A stretch of 64,000 bases of DNA from Janthinobacterium sp. (GTDB taxonomy: Bacteria; Pseudomonadota; Gammaproteobacteria; Burkholderiales; Burkholderiaceae_D). A model generated the notes under the pieces. That model was not told the origin of the DNA, made no database searches, and saw nothing but the letters and a program-made list of their open reading frames with translations. A program made the position numbers and the translations under genes. This document shows, in pieces, positions 25,012 to 33,989 of the stretch. Where the stretch lies: positions 34,964 to 98,963 of the forward strand of contig PKWL01000011.1 in the NCBI GenBank assembly GCA_003133225.1, given 5' to 3'. Numbering within the stretch: the stretch's first letter is position 1; the number at the start of each line of letters is the position of its first letter.

Positions 25012-25066
25012 CGCATTGCTTTTCCTTTTTTTGCGACTGTTTTTTTCACCACGCTCAACACGGCGC

Positions 25067-25564
25067 CTATGTCCTAGTTTTTTTGGCCAACGGTTTCGTT
25101 GCCTTATCCATTCCTACCCCTCTAGCTTTTGCAGCCGCAACCTTCTCCTTCTCCCCTAAGGTGTACGCCTCACGCGCCAGCTGGGCCTTGGTTTTCACGT
25201 CCTTGCCGGCCGATTTCGATTTGAACTCTGCAGCACTCGCCTCAAACGCATATAACTCAGCCAGTAGCTCTTGGTCGTCTTGCCGAATGGCGTCATAGCA
25301 GCGCTTCTGTTCGTCAGCGCTCTTATTTGCTTCGTTCGAATGAAGGGAGAAAAAATCGGTCTGCTCCATGCGCGTCGCCATATGCGTTGCGAACGTCGCC
25401 AAATGCTTTAGCAGCACCCAGGCCCGGCGACGGTTCTCGCGAGAATTCACTGTTTCGACTTCTTTGTTGCCAAGCAGGCCGTATTTCCGGACCAGTTTCG
25501 CCATTTCAACTAATTGCGCAGTGTTGTTGTCATTAATCACGTGTATCCCGTTGTGTTTAGACAT
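25067..25564 (-). CDS. Hypothetical helical protein (165 aa)
   Basis: Starting at ATG 25564 (MSKHNGIHVINDNNTAQLVE), an all-helical basic protein with an Ala/Lys-rich end (KTKAQLAREAYTLGEKEKVA and a KKTRT tail). No family recognised. It lies 56 bases upstream of the FRP-like gene on the same strand and may be co-transcribed with it. A longer start at 25591 adds nine residues without support. Confidence 0.6.
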   Translation of the reverse strand: MSKHNGIHVINDNNTAQLVEMAKLVRKYGLLGNKEVETVNSRENRRRAWVLLKHLATFATHMATRMEQTDFFSLHSNEANKSADEQKRCYDAIRQDDQELLAELYAFEASAAEFKSKSAGKDVKTKAQLAREAYTLGEKEKVAAAKARGVGMDKATKPLAKKTRT

Positions 25565-25741
25565 AGCGCCTGGCTGTAATTTTAGCAGCAAGTGTGCTGA
25601 CTAAATATTAACAACGCCAAAAATGGCCCCGAATACTACAAACGGGATGAAAACGGAAAGCAAGATGCTGATAATCCCTTGTAGGGCATGATTTGCAGAC
25701 CCCGGTCTGCGACTTTCGGCGGCAGAACTCAAGGATGCGGT

Positions 25742-25834
25742 TCACAGGCCAATGACATTCTTGACGATTTTGTGGACATCATGTGCCTCAGGCGCTGTAA
25801 AGCCCGACTCATCAAAGTAAATTTTCTGTGCCAT
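25742..25834 (-). pseudogene. N-terminal stub resembling DUF3800
   Basis: A 30-residue frame, MAQKIYFDESGFTAPEAHDV then HKIVKNVIGL. The IYFDESG opening is the hallmark N-terminus of DUF3800 proteins (RNase H-like fold, first acidic residues DE). The rest of the gene is absent, so this is either a truncated gene or a chance micro-ORF. It lies 31 bases downstream of the 359-aa unknown gene. Confidence 0.4.
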
Positions 25835-25864
25835 CGCAAGTGTCTCTATTAAAATTATTATCCA

Positions 25865-26944
25865 TTATTCGTAAGGTAGCTCACCGAACAGACCAATCAT
25901 GATATCACCATCAAGCACCTCAAAAGGCAACTCCAGGTAATAGTCTGGGTGACGAGGCAATGCTTTACCGTCTTTGGATGAGTTCTTTGTATGGCCTTGA
26001 ACCAACTCCCCGCTCTCTTTTATGTAAGGCAGGATAACAATACGTCCGTGGTTCTTAGAGACGATTTTACCCTCTTTCCACAAGGTTTCTCCGTCTCTGC
26101 CACTGGACTCACCGCCAAGACTTTTTACTGTCCAACCAACCTCTTTGCCTTGCTCATACCAGAATACAAAGCTACCAATGACAATGACATGCTGACCTCT
26201 TGCCAATGCCTCATCGAGCATTCTTTGAACACTTGATATTTGCAGTAATTTATTGGCACGCGGTAAAAGCAATTCTCTGATTTTGGCTTTCGTTTCGCCC
26301 CAATGCTCAACACCTGACATACCAAAGCCGCTTGCAATCCTCTCGCGGAAACAATACATGCCTGTCTTGGAATTTGTATTGATAGACGTAGACCAATCAA
26401 ACTCGCCTTTGCGCTTCAACGACACGCGATGCCCTGTAAGTTGAACTATTTGTATTTTTGGCAACTCACATAAGCATTGATAGAGGTCATCCCTATACTT
26501 TTCGCCGTCTTTATTAGGTAAGACCAAACTTTCAATATTTGGCCTTGGAAAACCTACACTGCGCTTAATTGCTTCACTGAGCATAAGCTGTTCCTCTTGT
26601 GCAAGTCTTTCCTCAGCAATGATATTTTTCTCTGCTTTAAGAGAAATGGAAAGCTTTAGTTCGTCATCCAAGCTTAATGAATTGACTCTTTCACGGATTG
26701 ATTTATTGAATTCAGTGGCGACAGCACTGGCCTCTTTAAAGGTGTGATAAGCCGCCGCCCTTGCATGGCCGCCTCCATTATCAATGTAATGGTGCGTCCA
26801 TTTTAATGCACCGTCTGATTGCAGTTTAAGCGCCCACATTTTCCATAGACCACCGTTTTCATACCAAGCAAAAGGAAAGATGGCGATAGGAGGATTGGAA
26901 AACCCCATCATTTTTGTAATCAGCATTTTATCTTTGACGGTCAA
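25865..26944 (-). CDS. Hypothetical protein (359 aa), AT-rich
   Basis: ATG 26944. The protein has an N-terminal segment with aromatic residues (IAIFPFAWYENGGLWKMWAL), a long helical part (about 70-130), and a C-terminal beta-rich domain. No catalytic signature is visible and I do not recognise the family. The DNA is clearly AT-richer than the core genes to the right, so recent acquisition is likely. A DUF3800-like stub follows it and a DUF2971 gene lies upstream. Confidence 0.7.
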   Translation of the reverse strand: MTVKDKMLITKMMGFSNPPIAIFPFAWYENGGLWKMWALKLQSDGALKWTHHYIDNGGGHARAAAYHTFKEASAVATEFNKSIRERVNSLSLDDELKLSISLKAEKNIIAEERLAQEEQLMLSEAIKRSVGFPRPNIESLVLPNKDGEKYRDDLYQCLCELPKIQIVQLTGHRVSLKRKGEFDWSTSINTNSKTGMYCFRERIASGFGMSGVEHWGETKAKIRELLLPRANKLLQISSVQRMLDEALARGQHVIVIGSFVFWYEQGKEVGWTVKSLGGESSGRDGETLWKEGKIVSKNHGRIVILPYIKESGELVQGHTKNSSKDGKALPRHPDYYLELPFEVLDGDIMIGLFGELPYE

Positions 26945-26994
26945 TGATATGGTTGCAACTGCTTAAATAACAGCGGATAGGTGGGATAGGTGGG

Positions 26995-27312
26995 TCAGTT
27001 TTTGGCGCAACTCAACATTCTGAAGTTTATATGCTCACTATTGTTGTCGGAGCGTCCGCGATAACCGAGTTCTGGAGCTTGGCCGCAACGGCTGCTCTCG
27101 GTCGTTGACGGACGGACTTGAGCACTGAAGACAACAGCTGCACTCTTAGGCATATGCACATCGGCTTCAACTGGATAGACGTCTCGGTTCGAGAGTCGTA
27201 TTTTTCCGCAGCCATCAGTGAATAACGCAGGTGTGGCTTCGTCGAATGAGTTCAATGCGAGAACTAGATTTTTTTTCGTATTGCAGTTACTCCTGTCCTT
27301 GCAACGTTTCAA
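26995..27312 (-). CDS. Doubtful hypothetical frame (105 aa)
   Basis: Starts inside the end of the DUF2971 gene (TTG 27312) and contains ALFTDGCGKIRLSNRDVYPV. Composition is partly protein-like, but there is no good start, no signal and no family; it could be a relic whose beginning is lost. Confidence 0.25.
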   Translation of the reverse strand: MKRCKDRSNCNTKKNLVLALNSFDEATPALFTDGCGKIRLSNRDVYPVEADVHMPKSAAVVFSAQVRPSTTESSRCGQAPELGYRGRSDNNSEHINFRMLSCAKN

Positions 27313-27934
27313 TTAGCTCAAAGCTATCGTTGCTCATTGCCATCTCAATAAATTGAATGGGTAAATCTTTTAGAATTTTCCGTATTGTAGCCATATTTTT
27401 TCTTGGCATTTTACATCCAAAATTAACTGAATTAACGAAATCACTTGGAATTTTTAAAAGTTTACCGTAAATTGTTTCATTTTGACAAGTTCCATGATTG
27501 AGTTCCAGAATTAGGCGCCATTCACGTTCATATTGCCAGTCAATATATTTCGTTGTGAGCAACCTCACTCGCTCAGGCGGCCTAACATTTTTCGAATCGT
27601 TAGACACTAAGCTTTCTATTGAAAACTCAGGAAAATCGTCGACATAATTCACTTCCTCTAAAAGGCCTGTGGCGTTTAGTTTCTGCTTGGAATAGCCTAC
27701 ACAAAATCCAGTGTGATTATTTGCATAGTGAGCCCACATTAAAATATTTTTTTTAGTTTCACTGAGGCAACAAATGGCTTTCTGCTGTAAATATTTTCGA
27801 ACTGCTTCGCTACCGTTAACCGAAAATGATGAATCGAATGGGTCGTTAAATTTTTCTGGCTGCGACGCCCACAACTCCATGTTCACCAGCAGTGACAAAG
27901 AATTTTCATTGTAAGAAAAATATTTGTATAGCAT
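27287..27934 (-). CDS. DUF2971 family protein
   Basis: From ATG 27934 the 215-aa protein begins MLYKYFSYNENSLSLLVNME and contains LWASQPEKFNDPFD and MWAHYANNHTGFCVGY, the conserved motifs of DUF2971. Proteins of this family occur in mobile and defence-rich regions; the activity is unknown. The upstream frame extends to 28030, but that part is not protein-like. AT-rich like its neighbour at 25.9-26.9 kb. Confidence 0.8.
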   Translation of the reverse strand: MLYKYFSYNENSLSLLVNMELWASQPEKFNDPFDSSFSVNGSEAVRKYLQQKAICCLSETKKNILMWAHYANNHTGFCVGYSKQKLNATGLLEEVNYVDDFPEFSIESLVSNDSKNVRPPERVRLLTTKYIDWQYEREWRLILELNHGTCQNETIYGKLLKIPSDFVNSVNFGCKMPRKNMATIRKILKDLPIQFIEMAMSNDSFELIETLQGQE

Positions 27935-28165
27935 ATCATTTAAATTTAAAATATCGGCCTTATTGTCTTCAAGGCGTTTCGTTCGCGCACGAAGTTGGCC
28001 GCCCAACGGGGGCGGGGTCAGTACCATCATTACGACACACGCTCTGGCGGAGCTGGCTCAGGTGCCGGGGGCCGATACCTACACCGCATCGACTGGCCGC
28101 TTTTGGCCGCGTGCAGTCGTTCACGCCGCTTTAAACGCATCAATTTAGATAGAATTCACCAAATT

Positions 28166-28444
28166 CTAATCTTTCTTACCCGTCATCTTACGTGCGCCGT
28201 CACGGAATGCATGCCCAACCTCCCGGGTAATTTTCTTTGCTCCATGTCCGACAGCGCGCGCACCATCACGAAAGCCGTGGCCAACTGCCTTAGCAGCCTT
28301 CTTGGTCTCGTCGACCGGATGCACTTTGCTTGAGCCTTTATTACTATGCTCGTCGCTAGCGGAAGCCGATATGGTAAATAAGGACATCGCGATTGCAATT
28401 AAAATGGTCGCGAATGCGTTCTGATGTAAATGTCTTGAGGTCAT
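28166..28444 (-). CDS. Small secreted repeat protein (92 aa)
   Basis: Start at ATG 28444, with AGGA six bases upstream. An N-terminal signal peptide (hydrophobic about residues 9-25, cleavage after ASA) is followed by a basic body with repeated GHGFRDGARAVGHGAKK and GHAFRDGARK units. Such AVGHG/RDGA repeats form amphipathic helices and are common in small periplasmic proteins of Burkholderiales with unknown role. Confidence 0.7.
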   Translation of the reverse strand: MTSRHLHQNAFATILIAIAMSLFTISASASDEHSNKGSSKVHPVDETKKAAKAVGHGFRDGARAVGHGAKKITREVGHAFRDGARKMTGKKD

Positions 28445-28580
28445 ATTCATTCCTGTCGGTCTCAAAAATAAGGTGCAAAGTGAGGTATTTCCGCGCCCGC
28501 TGTGGTGCATGCCGTCAAAAAAATAATTACATTAGCCTATCTAGACCCAAGTGACCGGTCATGGCCGGTTTCAGTCAACA

Positions 28581-28811
28581 TTATGAGAGTAATTCCAGCT
28601 CGATATCCTCGGACCGAAAAGCCATCATCCATTGCGTAATGCCATCGCTGTCGCTGCACTCCAGCTCGTAGCCGGGCGGGTTTGAATAAATCTCAATAAT
28701 CGTTGCAACGTCACCTGAGGCTGGTCGTCGCAAATTAAATTCATCACATGACTCGGGTATGGGTACAAGCACCCCATTCAGCCGCACTATATCGTATTGC
28801 TTAAATTTCAT
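28581..28811 (-). CDS. DUF4926 family protein (76 aa)
   Basis: ATG 28811 has AGGA eight bases upstream. The sequence (MKFKQYDIVRLNGVLVPIPE, then GDVATIIEIY and a YELECSDSDG strand) fits DUF4926, a small SH3-like beta-barrel often found next to toxin or immunity genes. It may be a stray immunity protein; no toxin is adjacent. Confidence 0.72.
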   Translation of the reverse strand: MKFKQYDIVRLNGVLVPIPESCDEFNLRRPASGDVATIIEIYSNPPGYELECSDSDGITQWMMAFRSEDIELELLS

Positions 28812-28908
28812 AACCGATATCCTAGTGTTGAGTGGCAACTCCTGGCCGACCTACGACCTCGCTGCAGCTACTCCTCCGCCAGTTGCGCTTCGAGGTTGGT
28901 GAAACTCC

Positions 28909-29532
28909 TTATTTTGCACCAAACTTGGCGTAGTACTGCAACACGGCCGGCATATTGGCTATGCGCCGCATGTGTGCGTTGAGCGCGGGGGCTACTCTTT
29001 CTACCAGGTCGGCCGGCACATGGTCCAAGCGTCCAGAGTTGAGGGCGCGCACGTCAACAAACACCTTCAGGTCAGCTACGGTGAGACGGTTGTCAGAAAA
29101 ATACTCGCCACCGTGCGCCATCAATTGACTTTGCAACCAGCCCAGATACATTGGCATGGAGCCATTAACTAAAGCCAAGCGCGCCTCCTTCTGCGCTTCC
29201 CCTGTCATGCGAAACGATGGCCCCAATCTGACAGTGGACTCTTCCACAACGTACATCACCTCGTCGCACAGCAAGGCCTGGTAGGCGTCTGCAGGATACA
29301 AGCCCGCAAGTTTGCCCATATATCGAGTGATGGCATCGCACTGCGTCACCACCGTACCGTCCACATGCAGCGTGGGAACCTGGCCAAATGGCGTCGCCTT
29401 GCGCACCTCGGGAAACTCGGAAAAGGCAAACCTGTGGTCTTCAAAAGCAATACCGCCAATGTGCATTGCCAGGCGTGCAGGCTCGGCACGGCCGCCGTGA
29501 AAATCGAAATAGGTCAGTTTGAGTTGGGCCAT
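28909..29532 (-). CDS. Glutathione S-transferase
   Basis: A 207-aa GST. The N-terminal thioredoxin-like domain has LTYFDFHGGRAEPARLAMHI (catalytic Tyr in the first strand) and the GQVPTL cis-Pro motif, followed by TQCDAITRYM. The C-terminal helical domain has the NRLTVADLKVF motif. The arrangement matches sigma-class-like GSTs. It conjugates glutathione to electrophiles; the substrate is unknown. Single gene. Confidence 0.9.
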   Translation of the reverse strand: MAQLKLTYFDFHGGRAEPARLAMHIGGIAFEDHRFAFSEFPEVRKATPFGQVPTLHVDGTVVTQCDAITRYMGKLAGLYPADAYQALLCDEVMYVVEESTVRLGPSFRMTGEAQKEARLALVNGSMPMYLGWLQSQLMAHGGEYFSDNRLTVADLKVFVDVRALNSGRLDHVPADLVERVAPALNAHMRRIANMPAVLQYYAKFGAK

Positions 29533-29725
29533 AATTTTTTTACTTGAAGTGGTTAGCGGGTGCGGTCCGCGCAGGAGCTGAGGAATGATAGGAGATACAA
29601 ATCCCTCGACAATGATAGCGTTTATTCAACATTGGCGCCAGGGCGCCGTGGAGGCGAGGCGACGAGAAGTCACTGGCAACCGCGCAAGGCGTGCCAGCAA
29701 CCATTTAGCTGCGGCAACTCGAAAA

Positions 29726-30442
29726 TCAAAAGAGACCCGGCGTATCACCAGCCGCTGTATCGTCGGCAGCCGCTTTGCCCGACTTGGCAACTTTGGGCCT
29801 CGGAGCCGGCACAGCGGCCATCAATTCTTGCGAACAAAGTTTCAGGTACGCCTTTGCCTGCTCGGAATTCCTGCACCCCAGCCAATCATCGTAGTCGGAG
29901 CGCTGCACCATAACAAGCGAACGCTTTTCGTCGCATGGCTTATGAAACCGCCTCATCAGCGGATGTTCGTCTGCATTTATCGTCAGCTGCGTGAACGAAA
30001 ACGATTCACTGCCATCCGCTTCGCGCCAGGACCGGTAAAGCCCGGCGACGGCAAACGGCGCCTCGTCCGCCATTCCAATTTTCCATCGGACGGCACCACC
30101 GGTCTCCCAGTTGGGTTCGAAAAATGTGTGCATCGGGACCAGGCAGAGCTGCCCCGCTTTCCACGCAGCCGAGAAACTTCGTAGTTGGCCAACGGTCTCG
30201 GCGCGGGCGTTCATCGTGCTGAAGCGTTTCACTCCTGGCGGAATGTGCTTCCTGGGGACAATGCCGTACGACGCCACGAGGGCCTCTCGCTGGCCAGCAC
30301 CACCGCCGGCGCCGCTGCGGATGATGGGCGCGAGATAGTCTTGGTATGCCTCTTCGCGCCAAACGCCGACGTCGGAATGAATCGGTGCGTCAAACATGTC
30401 GTAGAGGATTTTCCTAGATACAGTGACGTAGTTGACGCACAT
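29726..30442 (-). CDS. yedK: SOS response-associated peptidase YedK/HMCES
   Basis: I set the start at ATG 30442 (GGAG eight bases upstream) because it places Cys at position 2, the nucleophile that forms a thiazolidine cross-link with abasic sites in single-stranded DNA. N78 (STMNARAET), E109 (HTFFEPNW) and H160 (ADEHPLM) complete the known active site. The product has 238 aa, close to family length, with an extra Ala/Lys-rich tail. HMCES proteins shield abasic sites at replication forks. A decayed internal fragment of a second copy lies at 19.5 kb. No LexA box was found in front. Confidence 0.93.
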   Translation of the reverse strand: MCVNYVTVSRKILYDMFDAPIHSDVGVWREEAYQDYLAPIIRSGAGGGAGQREALVASYGIVPRKHIPPGVKRFSTMNARAETVGQLRSFSAAWKAGQLCLVPMHTFFEPNWETGGAVRWKIGMADEAPFAVAGLYRSWREADGSESFSFTQLTINADEHPLMRRFHKPCDEKRSLVMVQRSDYDDWLGCRNSEQAKAYLKLCSQELMAAVPAPRPKVAKSGKAAADDTAAGDTPGLF

Positions 30443-30597
30443 GAAATTCACTCCTTCCGGGACAGCATGATGTTGGTTGGCTGCAGGACAGTATGCCGTT
30501 GAGAATTGGCTAGATTATCTGGTATCTTATCCGATAGCGACGCCGATTTGAAGATGGCGGTCGGCGCCTGTGCTTGCCAACATTGATTGGACAAAAA

Positions 30598-31050
30598 ATG
30601 GGACGTCGTGGCGAGTTATGGGTGGCGGCGCAGGGCGTACTTTTGCTCCTGTTTGCTCTCGCGCCCCGGATTGGTTCGCCTTGGCCAGCGCATGATATTT
30701 TCCGACTTGTCGGATGGGTACTTGCAGGCATCGGCAGCCTGCTGCTGGTATGGAGTGCTCTCAACCTGGGTCACTCGCTCACACCACTTCCGCGTCCGTT
30801 GCCAGACGGCGAACTGGTGACCTCAGGAGCCTATGGATTCGTACGTCATCCCATCTATTGCGCGGTAATCATTGGAACTTTGGGATTGTCGCTCGCAACA
30901 GAAAATTGGCTCCGATTGGCGCTAACTGGTGTTTTTTTCGTATTTTTTGACATGAAGGCAAGCCAAGAAGAGCGCTGGCTGCAGGAGCAGTATCCGGCAT
31001 ACATGGCTTACAAGTCGCATGTGAAAAAGCTGATTCCATGGATTTACTGA
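30598..31050 (+). CDS. Isoprenylcysteine carboxyl methyltransferase-like membrane protein
   Basis: The 150-aa protein (ATG 30598; TTG 30574 is an alternative) has three to four membrane segments and the ICMT/PEMT signature: GELVTSGAYGFVRHPIYCAV, then MKASQEERWLQEQYPAYMAY and the KLIPWIY end. Bacterial members are probable SAM-dependent methyltransferases of unknown substrate in the inner membrane. It is divergent from the yedK gene, sharing a 155-base intergenic region. Confidence 0.85.
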   Translation: MGRRGELWVAAQGVLLLLFALAPRIGSPWPAHDIFRLVGWVLAGIGSLLLVWSALNLGHSLTPLPRPLPDGELVTSGAYGFVRHPIYCAVIIGTLGLSLATENWLRLALTGVFFVFFDMKASQEERWLQEQYPAYMAYKSHVKKLIPWIY

Positions 31051-31068
31051 ACTAGGTTAGCGACTGGC

Positions 31069-31749
31069 TTAGCGTTGTGGTAAAGAGCATGGCGGCGTAC
31101 TGCCGAGCCACTCTTTCGCAGCGCACTTCGATTCATGTCCCAGTTGTGACGGCGCCCCCGCAACATCAAAAAACCGTGGCCGGTCCATCTCCGCCGCAGC
31201 GACTCGTTCAAAAATGCACCGCGAATACCAACTGAGTTCCCAGGCCGCGACCGGATGCCGAAGCAGGACCTCGTACACCGCATTTCGGATGCCCTGATTG
31301 AGCGCAGGCATCCGCTCGTCCAGGGTCTGGAACCTGGCGTGGATGTCTTCGAGTTCATTGCGCACAAATTTCGCGATGACTGCCGCAGTCAGCCGATAAG
31401 CCTGCAACTGGTGCGGAGGCAGGTCGGGTTCGTTTGGCGCCAACGGAGGCTCTTTCCACGACCGGTCTGGCCATTGTATGACTGGCTGGCTCGTGGAATA
31501 CGGCGACAATGTGCGAGTTGCACACCGAACTGCTGTGGAAACTTTGCGCCGCACTTGGCTTTCTAGTTTTGGCGGCAATTCGTCCTGCCAGATGTCCCAA
31601 ATTTTGGCGGCAACTACGGGGATGAGCGCGGCTTCAATTTGTTTCCGCATATCCGATAGTCGCAGGCAGCCCTCGGGCTCAATCCACTGAAGCGGGGCAT
31701 CTTTGGTGGCAATTTTTGTCGTCGAATTCTTGTTGTCGCTGCTTGGCAT
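31069..31749 (-). CDS. Hypothetical protein (226 aa), duplicated fragment at 44.7 kb
   Basis: ATG 31749 is preceded by AGGAG with five bases of spacing, better than the longer start. The protein is helical and basic, with LRLSDMRKQIEAALIPVVAA and HQLQAYRLTAAVIAKFVRNE; no domain recognised. It converges on the ICMT-like gene. A 140-bp internal piece of it, about 85% identical by eye, is found at 44661-44803. Confidence 0.65.
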   Translation of the reverse strand: MPSSDNKNSTTKIATKDAPLQWIEPEGCLRLSDMRKQIEAALIPVVAAKIWDIWQDELPPKLESQVRRKVSTAVRCATRTLSPYSTSQPVIQWPDRSWKEPPLAPNEPDLPPHQLQAYRLTAAVIAKFVRNELEDIHARFQTLDERMPALNQGIRNAVYEVLLRHPVAAWELSWYSRCIFERVAAAEMDRPRFFDVAGAPSQLGHESKCAAKEWLGSTPPCSLPQR

Positions 31750-32144
31750 TCCGGCTCCTGAAGTACCGATGGTATCAGCAAGGGGAGGGCGGTTGGACTT
31801 TGCATGGTCCGCCCTCCACGATATCAATTAGCGCCGAACGCGAATGCGGCAAACTAACCCAAAAAAAATCAGCGGTAGGTCGGCCAACGAATGGGAGCCA
31901 ACGGACGGGAGGCAACGGGATGCTCCCATCTATATTTCACGCCAGCGTGCCCGTTGAACATCTGTCTGATAACATGGCGCTCAACCAGACGGTTCGAGCT
32001 ATCCAGTTTGAAACGAGTGGTCATGCCAGCAGATTGTGCCTCACACTGCAGAAGTTGCATTGTTGTGCCCGTTGTTGGTCCCCGCACAAACCAGATGCTC
32101 TATAGACCGACTGTGAAGTCCAACCCTTAACGCTGGGAAATATC
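31750..32144. other. Divergent intergenic region
   Basis: Separates two divergently transcribed genes and must hold both promoters; no clear boxes and no protein-like frame. Confidence 0.35.
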
Positions 32145-33392
32145 ATGTTTGAAATATTTCGACGTAAACCTAGGCAAGACTTGTCTATCTGGCCTCGTAC
32201 CGCGTCAAAATCGCTCGAATCACTTTCGTTATTGTTCTGCAGCATGGGATTTCCGTTTAGTGGATGGAAACATCCTGATTGGAAATGTAGTAAAGAAAAT
32301 GAGGCGCTATTTAAGCCTGCTTGTAACGCCTTTCAAGTTGCAACATATTTTAGCTTCTTTGTGAATAAATGTGACGATGATTTACTATCCGGACTTGCCA
32401 GAGAGACATTTATAGAAATAGCAAAATTAGGCCGAAAAGATTTTGCGGAGGCATTAGAATATTTTTTAGAAGTGCAGGACGCTTCGATGGTGGTAGCTTC
32501 AGAAAATGCTGAAGCTGGCATAGACAAATATGCTGCTATGTTGGCTGTAATCGCAATGGGTTGGCTAACATTAGATGCTAAGTCTGGCAAGGGCGATAAG
32601 GTCAACCTAGAAGATTCGAGTCAAGAAAAGCGGCTCAATGATTTATGCAAATATCTATCCCACGCGAGAACTCAGGCGTTAAGCGCATTTGAACCGATGG
32701 TGAATGCGATTGTGGATTTTGATGTCGAAAACTTTAAATGTTTTTCATTTAAAAAGAATCGTTCTGTTTTCGAAGAGGTCTTGTGGCGGCGAATAGAGTT
32801 CCCTGAGTTGTTCTCCCACATGCCAGAGGTAACGGCGACACTGCTTTTGGACGCGCGAAGAAAAGAACGGGACAGTTACTATACTCTTTCAGGTGAAAGA
32901 AAAGAACTTCTTTCTGTAATTAGTGAAAGACTGAAGAACAACATAATGCCTGACTTTGCCGAGCCCTATTTCAAATCACTTTCCGAAATTGACGATTTAA
33001 GTCAGAAAGCATTTTTCATTGGCGGAGACTGCTTACCTATATATGAGGAATTGACGAAATTTCGTGGCAATCTTGTTGAGTTGTCCAATCAAGATGAAAA
33101 CTTGGAGCGGCTGGTAAAGGCCTGCGATAATTACAAATGCCTCGCGTTTATGAGTAAAATTGGCGGAGCATTACGGTGGGTTGAGTCAAGCGAGGTTCCA
33201 TCATTCATACTTGCGGATACAGAAGAAGAAATAGCGGCATTCGCCGAATTAGTGGCGGCTGACAAGACGGATTGGAACCAGAAAATATTTACCTTCTTGT
33301 CAGATGCTAATATTTTGCAGAACCTTACGCCAGCACAAATTGATTTTGTGAATTGCAGAGTGAAGATACTGAGTGGGGAAGCAAGTGATTAA
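32145..33392 (+). CDS. Hypothetical protein (415 aa), AT-rich
   Basis: ATG 32145, with GGAAA upstream. A soluble, mostly helical protein with scattered Cys and aromatic residues; a central part reads DKYAAMLAVIAMGWLTLDAK. No domain recognised. The stop overlaps the GTG of the following secreted-protein gene by eight bases, so the two were probably one transcription unit. The DNA is AT-rich compared with the core genes. Confidence 0.7.
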   Translation: MFEIFRRKPRQDLSIWPRTASKSLESLSLLFCSMGFPFSGWKHPDWKCSKENEALFKPACNAFQVATYFSFFVNKCDDDLLSGLARETFIEIAKLGRKDFAEALEYFLEVQDASMVVASENAEAGIDKYAAMLAVIAMGWLTLDAKSGKGDKVNLEDSSQEKRLNDLCKYLSHARTQALSAFEPMVNAIVDFDVENFKCFSFKKNRSVFEEVLWRRIEFPELFSHMPEVTATLLLDARRKERDSYYTLSGERKELLSVISERLKNNIMPDFAEPYFKSLSEIDDLSQKAFFIGGDCLPIYEELTKFRGNLVELSNQDENLERLVKACDNYKCLAFMSKIGGALRWVESSEVPSFILADTEEEIAAFAELVAADKTDWNQKIFTFLSDANILQNLTPAQIDFVNCRVKILSGEASD

Positions 33393-33928
33393 ATCATCAT
33401 TTTTTCTATTCGCAATGGGCATGGCAACCAGCGCTCAGGTTATAGGTGCATCAGACAAAATAACGGTTTTGAAGTGCGAAGGACTAATAACGCATATGGG
33501 GCTACCATTTGCCAGCGGATAGAAAAAAAGATTTTTCTGGTGCTGTGAAAATTTCCGATACCTTCGAACTAGGAAATCAGAATTTGATTGAAAAAGGAGG
33601 CATTGGATATCCTGATTTCGTTTATGCTCTCTGCAAGAAGACGGAGTCTGAGTACGTTTTTTCAAATGATTGCAAAATTAATTCAGAACAATATGTGCAG
33701 GATTGGATTTATCAAAATGACCATACATATCCGAATAGTAAATTTTTTAAGAAATACGGCGCTAGTATAAATTCCTTTGGATGGCTCGGTGTCGTGCATG
33801 TAGATAGGAATAATCTTCAAACTGAAATGGTTACTTATAACTTGCATCTTTCAGAGTCCGAAGAGCGTTCCTACATGTGGACTGACCAAACTAAGTTCTC
33901 TTGTTCCATCTCGAAGCCGAAAATCTAG
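33385..33928 (+). pseudogene. Secreted protein gene interrupted by a frameshift
   Basis: GTG 33385 opens MIKSSFFLFAMGMATSAQV, a signal peptide, then KITVLKCEGLITHMGLP in the same frame up to a stop at 33520. The protein continues in the +1 frame from about 33509 (DRKKDFSGAVKISDTFELG to the stop at 33928). Joining both gives about 180 residues with Cys pairs suited to the periplasm. The shift lies near a G4 run and an A7 run. It may be a true null mutation or a sequence error. Family unknown. Confidence 0.6.
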
Positions 33929-33989
33929 CAATCGCCTTGGGATAAGTTGGCGTGAGAGCGGGATTGGGTCGGGTCCGGCGACGAGCATT

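Noticed and set aside
27892..28333. Several plus-strand frames between DUF2971 and the secreted microprotein
   Set aside because: No ribosome binding sites; composition typical of GC-rich non-coding DNA.
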